A DNA stretch of 64,000 nt from DASVUC01 sp038237225 (lineage in GTDB: Bacteria > Planctomycetota > Phycisphaerae > Tepidisphaerales > Tepidisphaeraceae): the NCBI GenBank assembly GCA_038237225.1, contig JBBRYX010000004.1, positions 124,001 to 188,000 of the forward strand. The letters are read 5' to 3'. A model generated the notes under the pieces. The model did not search any database. It saw nothing but the letters and a program-made list of their open reading frames with translations, and was not told the DNA's origin. This document shows, in pieces, positions 23,594 to 31,589 of this stretch. A program made the translations under genes and the position numbers. The number at the start of each line of letters is the position of its first letter. Positions within the stretch are counted from its first letter, which is position 1.

Positions 23594-26416
23594 TTAAGGA
23601 ATGGAAGGTCCTGACGCAGGCCTCGGCGTCGTCGTAATCGGAGGAAGACCCGCGGGTGGCGCACCCCCGGCCGGCGGCGGTGTCGTGGAGATTCCCGTGT
23701 CTGCGCCCGGAGGCGGTGTTGCACCGGTACGGGGCGGCGGTGCCGTCGCGCCCGCGGGTGGCGCGGGTGGCGCCGGCGATGCCGTGGGTGCTGTCGCGGG
23801 CGCAGCGGCTCCCGGCGGTGGAGTCCCGGGCGCCGTCGGCGCACCTGGGGTTGCCGGCGCACCCGGCGCCGTCGGCGTCAACGGGCCTGTCGGCGCGGGC
23901 GCGGGCGCCGCCACCGGTCGCGTCGCGGGTTTCATCGCCGGCATCTTGCCAACCGCAATTGCCAGCTTCTGCACCAGCGGATCGGGATCCTGTTCGAGTT
24001 GCTTGATGAGCTGCCGCGGTGCGCCCTTGAGCTCAATCAGCACCGGCGCCAGCAGCCTCGCTTCCCATGCCGGATCCTGCACCATGTTGCGAACGACCAT
24101 CGGAAGATCCCGTTCCCCCACCAGCAGCGACAGCACATACATCGCCCACGCCCGAACCGTCGGATCGGAGTCGGTCGTCGCCCGGCGAATGGCTTCGGCG
24201 AACGGTCCCGCTGCCTCTTTGGCCTGCGCATCTTCAACGCTCGACAATGCGTTGTAATAAGTCGCCACCAACTCGAGCGCCGAGATCTTCTCTGTCGGTT
24301 TCCCAGTGGAGAAGGTTTGATCCAGCTTCTGCCGGATCTGAGGCGATTGGAACGGCGCTGCCGTCCGCTCCATCAGCTTGGTCATCTGCACGCGATAGCC
24401 GGCAGGACCATTGCTGATCTGCCCTCCAATGCTGATTGGGTTGGTCATGCACATCGCGCTGATCTGGAAAAACTTCTGCGGCTGTCCCAGCAGCACCAGC
24501 GTCAGTTGTGCCGTATCCAACCGAACCACCTGGCTCATCGACTGCCGCGCCGGCAGAACCAACCGCTTGGTGATCCGATCGAAAGCCTCCGAGGCCAATA
24601 CCTGCTGATTCGCTCCGCGCAACTGCGCATCCAGCCAGAGATCGGGATGGATGACACCGTTGTTGCCGATCGTCAGGTCGAAATCATTCACGTTCATGAT
24701 CGAGACCTTGACCAGCACAGGATCGCCCGGCTGGAGTGCGGATCGAACGGGTTCGACGCGAAGTGAATAAAATCGGCTCGGCTCATCGAGAATGCGCAAC
24801 AGCTCGCGCGGAAACTTCGTCAGCTCAACCGCCAGTTGATCCGCAATGGGTCCGGGGACGAGCTTCACCCCACGCGCTGCGAACATTTCTGTAAGCGACG
24901 CGCCGGTCAGGCCCGCCGGACTGCGGCTCAGAATCGCCCGGGCCTCGCTGTTCGATCGATCCTGCTCCGCAGGCGTGTTCTCCGCCAGCAACACCATCCC
25001 CGCCGCCGCCAGCGGATCGGATTGCGCGATCGTTTGCAGCTTCGCCTTCGCTCCAGCCTTGTTCCCCGCCTTCAGCAACTGCCAACCCTGCAGCCGCACG
25101 AGCCCCGGATCATTCGCCGGCACCACTTTCGCCAGCGCCTGCATCCACGGCTCGGCATCGGCGGGCTTCTCATCAAAGTATATCTTCACCCACGCCATCG
25201 TCTGCGCAATCACCGTGAACTGATCGATCAACTGAGGATTGTTCGCTTTTTGAAGACGAATCAGCTCCGCCGTGACATCCACCGCAGGCACTTCAGTCGT
25301 CGGATCCACCGGCTGCGTCGTCGCAGTCGCATCCCCCGCGCCGCGCTTCAGCATCGCCAGCCGATTGGTCAGCGAGATCGCGGTCTGCCGGCTCACGATC
25401 CCCAGCGCGTCTTTGTCCCCCATGGCGCGGTTGACGATCAATCGCAACAGCCAGGCGTTGAGCGAATCCGTGTCCGCGCCGGTAATCCGCTGGGCAATGG
25501 CGTCGGCGTTCTTCGCGTCGCCGCCGATGTAAATCTCAGCCGCGTAATCCACCACCGTCTCGCGCCCCGGCGTGCGCATCTCCGTCCGCGGATACATATT
25601 CAATGCCAGCGTGTACCACTGCAGCGCCGGCTGCACCAGACCCGCATCCGCAAGGTCCTGCGCCACCGCCAGCGTCAGCGCCGGCTGCGCCGGATTGCTC
25701 TTCAGCATCGCCAGCATCCCCGCCAGCTTCTCGCTCGGCGTCCCGTTCTTCAGCGTCTCATACTTAATTTGCAGCGCCCGAAGATTCAGTGGATTCAGCC
25801 GCAGCGCCTGATCCACCATCTGAAGCGACTCTTCATCCTGCATATGCTCGGACAGAAGCTCGCCGGCCCGAAGCGCCGCGTAAGATCGCACCGTTTCAGG
25901 AATGGTGGATCGCCCGACAACATCCTTCAAATAATCGATCTGCTTCTCAACCGTATTCACCTGCGACAGATACAGATCGATCGTCTGCGTCTGCGCCCCG
26001 TGATCTTCCTTGCCCTCCTCACTCGCGCGATACTTCCCCAGAATCTCCAGCGCCCTTGGCCCATTCCCCTCCCGCAACAGCGCCTCGCCCAGCATCCGCT
26101 GAATCCGCGGCTCATCCGGATTCAGTCGATACGCCGCCTCGAGCAGCGCCACCGTCGCCGGCCAACTCGATGCCACGATCGGCCGCGCGCGAAGCAGCCC
26201 CTGAGCCATGCCGTAGGCGATACGCTCCGCCAGCGCCGCATTCCGCTCCTGCGTCGGCGCGGTCATTGCCGACGCGGGCGCCGTCGTCGCGGATGTCGTT
26301 GCCGACGTCGTCGGCCCACTCGCCGGCTTCGTCGCCTGCGCCAGCGCCGCCAGCGGCGCGCCCCACACCGCAGTCATCACCACACCCGCCAGCAGCCGCT
26401 TTGTTTGTCGAAGCAT
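23594..26416 (-). CDS. Secreted large TPR/HEAT-like repeat protein
   Basis: The 940-residue protein has a signal peptide (residues 1-27, ending ALAQA), a Thr/Ala/Ser-rich linker, then helical TPR-like repeats (LLEAAYRLNPDEPRIQRMLGEALLREG, LRLNPLNLRALQIKYE, WYTLALNMYPR), a central beta-rich part (about 540-680), a HEAT-like helical stretch (about 700-800) and a Pro/Ala/Gly/Thr-rich tail of about 110 residues. It is probably a periplasmic scaffold. The downstream neighbours on the same strand are two TPR-like membrane proteins, suggesting a shared envelope process that I cannot name. Confidence 0.7.
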   Translation of the reverse strand: MLRQTKRLLAGVVMTAVWGAPLAALAQATKPASGPTTSATTSATTAPASAMTAPTQERNAALAERIAYGMAQGLLRARPIVASSWPATVALLEAAYRLNPDEPRIQRMLGEALLREGNGPRALEILGKYRASEEGKEDHGAQTQTIDLYLSQVNTVEKQIDYLKDVVGRSTIPETVRSYAALRAGELLSEHMQDEESLQMVDQALRLNPLNLRALQIKYETLKNGTPSEKLAGMLAMLKSNPAQPALTLAVAQDLADAGLVQPALQWYTLALNMYPRTEMRTPGRETVVDYAAEIYIGGDAKNADAIAQRITGADTDSLNAWLLRLIVNRAMGDKDALGIVSRQTAISLTNRLAMLKRGAGDATATTQPVDPTTEVPAVDVTAELIRLQKANNPQLIDQFTVIAQTMAWVKIYFDEKPADAEPWMQALAKVVPANDPGLVRLQGWQLLKAGNKAGAKAKLQTIAQSDPLAAAGMVLLAENTPAEQDRSNSEARAILSRSPAGLTGASLTEMFAARGVKLVPGPIADQLAVELTKFPRELLRILDEPSRFYSLRVEPVRSALQPGDPVLVKVSIMNVNDFDLTIGNNGVIHPDLWLDAQLRGANQQVLASEAFDRITKRLVLPARQSMSQVVRLDTAQLTLVLLGQPQKFFQISAMCMTNPISIGGQISNGPAGYRVQMTKLMERTAAPFQSPQIRQKLDQTFSTGKPTEKISALELVATYYNALSSVEDAQAKEAAGPFAEAIRRATTDSDPTVRAWAMYVLSLLVGERDLPMVVRNMVQDPAWEARLLAPVLIELKGAPRQLIKQLEQDPDPLVQKLAIAVGKMPAMKPATRPVAAPAPAPTGPLTPTAPGAPATPGAPTAPGTPPPGAAAPATAPTASPAPPAPPAGATAPPPRTGATPPPGADTGISTTPPPAGGAPPAGLPPITTTPRPASGPSIP

Positions 26417-26536
26417 CCGTTTTGCCCTTTACGCTGTTTGCCTATCTTCACGAAGTTATCCGACAACGCCGCGAATCTAAAGTATCTCGCCCCCCCAAGC
26501 TCAATCGTCTATCGCCGAAATGCAGTCGCGTCCGCT

Positions 26537-27394
26537 CTAAGGTCCCTGCTCCGCCACCCGCGCAGAACCCGGCGCAGCACCCTGCGGAGCCGCCCACAAC
26601 TCCCACAGCATCGGCCGCGCTCGCGTCAGTTCGTTCACATCCGCCAGCAACTCCACCCTCCGGCGCAGCCACTCGCTCCAGTCGCCGCGCCCCACCTTCT
26701 TCGCCGCCAGCGCCAGCAAAGCTTCCACCCGCGCCGCCGTCGCCGCCGGGAGCAGCTCCGCAAGCTGCGCCTTCACCGCGATCCCGGAAAACATCCGCTC
26801 CCACGCATTGATGCGCGCCTCGTAATCAAGTTGCACCGCCAGCAGATTAAGCGCCTCCGGCAGCGTCAATCGCTGCTGATACAACACCGAGATCGCCTGA
26901 TACGCGCCATTCAAATCCCCCAGCTCAAGCAGCGTATCCGCGAGCATCAGCCGGCTCGGCCGCTCCAGATTCTTCACCGCGCCCAACCGCTGCTGCAGCA
27001 ACTCCCGCGAAAGCTGTGCGCAATCCTCCCACCGCTTCTGCGCATGCCGGAGCATCGCCAGGTGATGCAGCGCCATCAGCTTCGCCGTCCGAAACAAAGA
27101 AAAACTCCGCAGCGCCGATTCGATCCGGTCCTCCGCCAGCTCAAGCTGCCCCGCCGCGATCAGCCCGGGAGATCCCGCCGCCAGCCGCGACCCCTTCACA
27201 CTCTGATAACTCAAACCCAGCCACACCGCCCCCACCCCCGTCAGCAGCATGATCCCCCCCATCCCACCGCCCCCCCAGATCTGCCGCGGCAGCACCAGAC
27301 ACGCCAGCGCGAAAATCGCCAGCAGACCATTCAAAATCATCCCCACCGTGAGATCACGACGAAGCCGAGAAATCGCATTCCGAGCAGGAATCAC
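26537..27394 (-). CDS. Membrane protein with TPR-like soluble region
   Basis: The 285-residue product has two N-terminal membrane helices (about residues 18-36 and 46-63) and then a helical soluble part resembling TPR repeats (AGQLELAEDRIESALRSF, ALHHLAMLRHAQKRWEDC, MLADTLLELGDLNGAYQ). Its start overlaps the stop of the following gene's reading unit by four bases (ATGA), so it is translationally coupled to the gene at 27391-28386. No family name is recognised. Confidence 0.65.
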   Translation of the reverse strand: MIPARNAISRLRRDLTVGMILNGLLAIFALACLVLPRQIWGGGGMGGIMLLTGVGAVWLGLSYQSVKGSRLAAGSPGLIAAGQLELAEDRIESALRSFSLFRTAKLMALHHLAMLRHAQKRWEDCAQLSRELLQQRLGAVKNLERPSRLMLADTLLELGDLNGAYQAISVLYQQRLTLPEALNLLAVQLDYEARINAWERMFSGIAVKAQLAELLPAATAARVEALLALAAKKVGRGDWSEWLRRRVELLADVNELTRARPMLWELWAAPQGAAPGSARVAEQGP

Positions 27395-28386
27395 GCCACC
27401 CCCCCTGCCCCAACAGGAAGCTCCACCGGCACCACCGCAGCCGAATACTTCTTCCCCAGCGACACCAACTCCGGATACCTCCGCTCCAGCTCAATCACCG
27501 GCGTCAGCAACGTCGCCTTTTCATACATCTGCCGAGCTTCTCCTTCCCGCGAAAGCAGATCATACGCCTTCGCCACCAGTGCGTACGCATCCCCCACGCG
27601 ATGCCCAAGTTGGTCCCGCAGCCCCTCAAATGTCTTATCAAAAACGACGATCGCCTCCTCCGGATGCCCCGTCTTGACATCCCGATAAAGCTCGACCAGC
27701 GCGAGCCCCCCCTGCCCCCCCTGCCCCCCCTGCGTCCCCTGCGTCCCCTGCGTCCCCGCCGAATCGCGATCCCCCGCCTCCCCCGCCTCCCCTCCCCCAC
27801 CCGCCAACCTCCGCAGCTCATTCATCGCCCGATCCGCATCCACCAGATGATCCTCCCGCAGCATCCCCATCGCCCGACCCAGCCGCAGGGAAAAATCCGT
27901 TCCATCATCAAACTGAATCTCTTCCAGCAGATGCTGCTGCACCGCGATCGCATCCGTAAACCGGTGATACCGCGCCAAAACACTCGACAGATAAATGAGC
28001 CCCTGCGCCCGCGCCTGCGCCGTCTTCGTCGGCTGCGAAAGTAAACCCTCCAACATCAACGCCGCCTCCGACCACCGCCGAAGCTGCATCAATTCCTCCA
28101 CCGCCTCGAGCTGCTTCATCTCCCCCCGCCGCCGCCGCACCATTCTGCTCGTATAAAACATCATCCCCCCAATCACCGCCAACATCGCCACCGGCGACAA
28201 CAGCTCGATCGCCGTGTTCCAAGCCTTCGATTGACTCGACAAATAAGCGCTCAACAAAACGATCACCGCAAAAATGGCGACCCCATACCCGAACCCCCCC
28301 CCTACTCTGCCCGCCCCCCCCGGCCGCGGATGACTCGCCTCCAGCAACGTCGGAACATCCAGAAATAAAGGCGGCTGCGTTTCCAT
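27391..28386 (-). CDS. Membrane protein with TPR-like soluble region, paralogue-like partner
   Basis: The 331-residue product has the same layout as its neighbour: two N-terminal membrane helices (about residues 34-52 and 62-82), a basic RRRRGEMKQLEA segment, then helical TPR-like repeats. A low-complexity insert encoded by GCGTCCCCT and CCCCCCTG runs (27705-27790) gives TQGTQGTQG and GGQGGQGG. The start at 28386 is taken because upstream sequence is the 21-bp repeat array, which the longer frame merely translates. Together with 26537-27394 it forms a two-gene unit upstream of the secreted TPR protein. Confidence 0.65.
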   Translation of the reverse strand: METQPPLFLDVPTLLEASHPRPGGAGRVGGGFGYGVAIFAVIVLLSAYLSSQSKAWNTAIELLSPVAMLAVIGGMMFYTSRMVRRRRGEMKQLEAVEELMQLRRWSEAALMLEGLLSQPTKTAQARAQGLIYLSSVLARYHRFTDAIAVQQHLLEEIQFDDGTDFSLRLGRAMGMLREDHLVDADRAMNELRRLAGGGGEAGEAGDRDSAGTQGTQGTQGGQGGQGGLALVELYRDVKTGHPEEAIVVFDKTFEGLRDQLGHRVGDAYALVAKAYDLLSREGEARQMYEKATLLTPVIELERRYPELVSLGKKYSAAVVPVELPVGAGGVA

Positions 28387-28497
28387 CGGGGAGAAGATTG
28401 TAGAGTCAGCCCCCCACATTGAAAGCCGCCCCCCCTTCGCCGCTCCTCGCCCCTCCGCGACCGCGCTCGTCCCCACCGTCCGCGCCTTCCCGCTATG

Positions 28498-28738
28498 CCA
28501 AGCCCGCGCCCCGCCCGTCCCGCCCGTCCCAAACGCGCTCTCATCGGTCCCAAACTCGCTCTCATCCGTCCCAAACCCGCTCTCATCCGTCCCAAACTCG
28601 CTCTCATCCGTCCCAAACTCGCTCTCATCCGTCCCAAACCCGCTCTCATCCGTCCCAAACCCGCTCTCATCCGTCCCAAACCCGCTCTCATCCGTCCCAA
28701 ACTCGCTCTCATCTGTCCCAAACCCGCTCTCACACCCT
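28498..28738. repeat. 21-bp tandem array (CGTCCCAAACTCGCTCTCATC)
   Basis: About ten units of 21 bases differ mainly at a C/T position (AAACTCG or AAACCCG). The array is preceded by CAAGCCCGCGCCCCGC and followed by CTTCTCGGCCCCGC, the same flanks as the array at 37557-37860. Both strands stay open through it only because 21 is a multiple of three. I do not accept any of these frames as genes. With 28739-28885, which holds no gene, it fills the space before the island. Confidence 0.88.
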
Positions 28739-28885
28739 GGAAGCGCGCACGCCACCCGCGCTCCCACCGCCGAAAACGCCAATCTTCTCGGCCCCGCGTT
28801 GGGTGAACGATCCGTCGCGATTTTATGGGTCGTGCCCATACCCGTAGCGAGCCCCCCCGTGGCGGAGCCGGAGCGTTCCTGATCC

Positions 28886-29075
28886 CCTTGAGGGGTTGCG
28901 GCGCATAGCCGCAAAGGAATTTTTCACCACGGAGGCGCGAAGCCCCCCCTGGCACGGAGAAGAGGTTGGAACCACCGATCAACACAGATCAACGCGGATG
29001 AGAGCGCGGGCGGGACGCCCGGGAAGAGGCGCTTCGCTTGACCACGAATGTCACCAATGGACACGAATGCTTCAG
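28886..29075 (+). repeat. Dispersed repeat at the left edge of the defence island
   Basis: The stretch with TTGCGGCGCATAGCCGCAAA, TTCACCACGGAGG, GGCACGGAGAAGAGG, GGGCGGGACGCCCGGG and GGCGCTTCGCTTGACCACGA is matched in the same order, as reverse complement, at 44888-45077, and in part in direct orientation at 37975-38095. The two outer copies bound the restriction-modification island. Confidence 0.75.
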
Positions 29076-29179
29076 AATGACCAGAATTTGATGCAGATGA
29101 TGCAGATGAAATGCGCGACCGTTCGGCGGGAGTTTCGGATCGCCAGCGAGTATCATGGCGGGCCTGGAGGATGCGCGCG

Positions 29180-29590
29180 ATGGCAAGGTTGCCGAAGAAA
29201 GTTGCCGATCATCAATCGAAGAAACAACCCGCGACCGCACCCAAAGCATCCCCCCGCGCCCAATCCCGCGCCGAAACGCGCGGCATCCGGCCAGCCCTCC
29301 TCCCTCCTGGATACCCGGATGATCTACTGCGACGACAACCTGGAGCAGTTGGCCAAGCTGCCGGATCGTTGCGTGGACCTGACAGGGGGGGTCTTATATC
29401 GATCCGCCGTTCAACTCCAACCGCAACTATGAAGTGTTCTGGGGCGAGACCAAGGAAAAGCGCGCCTTTGAGGATCGGCACGCGTCAACGCAGGCTTACA
29501 TCGACTTCATGCGCCCGCGCTGCGTGCAGCTGGCCGCGTGCTCAAGAAAACCGGCAGCTTTATTACCACTGCGATGCCCCGCCTAATTCG
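29180..29590 (+). pseudogene. 5' remnant of an adenine/cytosine DNA methyltransferase
   Basis: Starting at ATG 29180, pieces of a site-specific methyltransferase can be read in shifting frames: a basic N-terminus, then RMIYCDDNLEQLAKLPDRCV, then (after a slip near a run of seven G at 29384-29390) YIDPPFNSNRNYEVFWGET with motif IV DPPF, then (after further slips near 29535 and 29570) VLKKTGSF and YHCD. At least three frameshifts make it dead. Homology stops at about 29578, just before the intact methyltransferase. The tail of the same family recurs three times downstream (31355, 34781, 36661). Confidence 0.8.
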
Positions 29591-29596
29591 TCGAAG

Positions 29597-30631
29597 ATGA
29601 CGGCTCAGTGTATATTCCCAGGTGTGCCTAACCACGCCAGCAGTCCTCATGCGTTAGACGACGAGCAGACACTTGTCGACGAACTTTTGCGGCGAGGGAG
29701 TCCCGATGACACCATCCCGAAACTCGCGCGTGATGTGCGCGCGATTGCTCAGATTGAGTCTGTTGTAAGACGACGGCATACCGCGCACGAATTGATTCTG
29801 AATGACTCCCGCGCCGCTTCTCATCTAGCGGAGAGCTCGATCCAACTCGTCGTGACCTCACCCCCTTACTGGACGCTGAAGCGGTACAACGAATCGGATG
29901 ACCAACTCGGGCACGTCACCGATTACGATGCCTTTGTCGAATCGCTCGATGCCGTCTGGAAACACTGCCATCGCGCGCTAGTCCCCGGCGGTCGGCTCGT
30001 CGTCAACGTGGGCGACGTTTGCCTGTCCCGCAAGAAGAACAACGGCCGGCATACCGTCGTTCCATTGCACGCAACCATACAGGAACATTGCAAGCAAATC
30101 GGCTTTGACAACCTCGCGCCGATCATCTGGCACAAGATCGCCAATGCCAACTACGAAGTCTCCGGCGGCGGTGGATTCCTCGGCAAACCATACGAACCCA
30201 ACGCCGTGATTAAAAACGATATCGAGTTCATCCTGATGCAACGCAAGCCGGGCGGCTACCGTTCCCCCTCTGCGCGGGAAAGATTGCTGAGCGTCATCAG
30301 CGCCGAGAACTATCAACTGTGGTTCCGTCAAATCTGGTCGGACCTGCGCGGCACTTCAACGGCCAAGCATCCCGCTCCGTATCCCGTCGAGTTTGCAGAG
30401 CGCCTCGTTCGGATGTTCTCCTTTGTTGGCGACACCGTTCTCGATCCCTTCATGGGCACTGGAACCACCAGTGTCGCCTGCGCCCGCTGGGGCCGTAACA
30501 GCATTGGAATTGAAGTCGATCCGAAATATTTCGAGATGGCCCGATCGCGCATCGCAGACCAAGGCGCAGACCTCTACACCGGCGCGACAATCAGCACACG
30601 GTTTAACCGAGGTAGCGCGGACCATGCCTGA
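29597..30631 (+). CDS. DNA methyltransferase of a type II system (TSPPYW motif)
   Basis: Modification enzyme of 344 residues, partner of the following endonuclease. The catalytic motif IV is TSPPYW (about residue 88), and the SAM-binding FMGTGTTSVACARWGRNSIGIEVD comes near the C-terminus (about 284), giving the beta-class order. SPPY is typical of N4-cytosine methylases, though adenine specificity is not excluded. ATG 29597 is the first start in frame after the remnant; a later TTG start near 29690 is possible. The stretch 29626-29655 (GCCTAAC ... GTTAGAC) within the assigned 5' end resembles a collapsed attC. It overlaps the endonuclease gene by eight bases. Confidence 0.88.
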   Translation: MTAQCIFPGVPNHASSPHALDDEQTLVDELLRRGSPDDTIPKLARDVRAIAQIESVVRRRHTAHELILNDSRAASHLAESSIQLVVTSPPYWTLKRYNESDDQLGHVTDYDAFVESLDAVWKHCHRALVPGGRLVVNVGDVCLSRKKNNGRHTVVPLHATIQEHCKQIGFDNLAPIIWHKIANANYEVSGGGGFLGKPYEPNAVIKNDIEFILMQRKPGGYRSPSARERLLSVISAENYQLWFRQIWSDLRGTSTAKHPAPYPVEFAERLVRMFSFVGDTVLDPFMGTGTTSVACARWGRNSIGIEVDPKYFEMARSRIADQGADLYTGATISTRFNRGSADHA

Positions 30632-31340
30632 TATGGAAGCCGGCGTGCGCAACGCAATCCGTCACTTTTGGCGAACGCGCACCGATCAATCGTCGCGCCA
30701 GACCATCGCCGATGCCCGCGATCGCGGGAGTCGAGCCGCCGTCACGGGCGGTAAGCAAATGGATGGATTTGTGCGTCTTGTCCGCGACCTTCTGCTCTCG
30801 TCAAAGGTTCCAGAATCCTGCATCGCCGTTGATAAGCGCATTGAGCTGCCCGGCTGGTTCCGGGCCGAGAAGAAATGGGATTTGGTCATCGTGCACGAGG
30901 GCGAACTGCTCGCCGCCATTGAATTCAAGTCCCAGATTGGCCCGTCCTTCGGCAACAATTTCAATAACCGCACTGAAGAAGCTTTAGGTAGCGCAACCGA
31001 CATCTGGGCAGCGTATCGCGAGGGCGCATTCAAACCATCCGCCCGGCCTTTTCTCGGCTACCTGATGCTGCTCGAAGATTGCGACCGCTCGCGCTCACCA
31101 GTGAAGACGGTTGGCCCTCATTTCCCCGTGTTCCCCGAATTTCGCGGCGCATCCTACCGAGACCGTTACGCCATTCTGATTGAAAAGTTGCTGCGCGATC
31201 GCCTCTACGACGGAGCGTGCTTCCTTACTTCCGCGACGGATGCAGTGACCACTGGGAATTTCGCCCAGCCGCACCCTGAGTTAACGTTTCAGAAATTCAT
31301 TACGCCGCTCTTGGGTCACGTGGCATCTATCTGCAAATAA
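30624..31340 (+). CDS. PaeR7I/XhoI-family type II restriction endonuclease
   Basis: The 238-residue product closely follows the PaeR7I family layout: DARDRGSRAAVTGGKQMDGF near residue 32, the PD-(D/E)xK core in KKWDLVIVHEGELLAAIEFKSQ (Asp about 86, Glu about 99, Lys about 101), GPSFGNNFNNRTEEALGSA directly after it, then FLGYLMLLEDC and FPVFPEFRGASYRDRY. Known family members cut CTCGAG; the same specificity is likely but not proven. The ATG lies eight bases inside the methylase gene, so the two are coupled. The frame stays open upstream to 30393, inside the methylase gene, and that extension is not accepted. Confidence 0.92.
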   Translation: MPDMEAGVRNAIRHFWRTRTDQSSRQTIADARDRGSRAAVTGGKQMDGFVRLVRDLLLSSKVPESCIAVDKRIELPGWFRAEKKWDLVIVHEGELLAAIEFKSQIGPSFGNNFNNRTEEALGSATDIWAAYREGAFKPSARPFLGYLMLLEDCDRSRSPVKTVGPHFPVFPEFRGASYRDRYAILIEKLLRDRLYDGACFLTSATDAVTTGNFAQPHPELTFQKFITPLLGHVASICK

Positions 31341-31354
31341 ATCGAGGGGGAAAG

Positions 31355-31589
31355 TTGTCGGATGATCGGTTCCCGATCCAGGTCAAGCAGGTGGACAAGG
31401 TCGGCCGCCCCGACATCGACGCCTTCGAGGCGGTCATGGAGCGCGAAGGCGAAGGCGGCCGCCAGCGCGGGTTCTTCGTCAGCTTCGGCTACTCACGGGA
31501 CGCGGAGCAGGAATGCGCGGCGTTTCCAAACGACGGTGCAGGAAATTCTCGACGAGAAATACGTGCAGAAGATCTGTAACGAGCGATGA
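31355..31589 (+). pseudogene. Methyltransferase 3'-end remnant, copy 1
   Basis: One frame reads FPIQVKQVDKVGRPDIDAFE and GFFVSFGYSRDAEQECAAF, the C-terminal region of a family of planctomycete and proteobacterial DNA methyltransferases. After a deletion and a frameshift near 31532, another frame reads VQEILDEKYVQKIC and stops at 31589. Comparison with 36661-36804 shows the missing middle block (HKRTGRIIKLLTV). A right-half attC-like stretch ending in GTTATGC (31607-31613) follows directly. Confidence 0.85.

Noticed and set aside
24836..27688. 950-codon open frame on the plus strand
   Set aside because: Antisense to the secreted TPR protein and its membrane neighbour; Arg/His/Pro-rich shadow sequence.
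28498..28738. Possible CRISPR array
   Set aside because: The 21-base units are directly adjacent with no spacers, and no cas genes lie nearby. It is a tandem satellite.
29111..29596. 162-codon N-terminal extension of the type II methylase
   Set aside because: It reads through the frameshifted remnant of another methyltransferase; the intact enzyme's motifs need only the part from 29597.
30393..30623. N-terminal extension of the endonuclease
   Set aside because: It is an alternative frame within the methylase catalytic region; PaeR7I-family length is reached from 30624.
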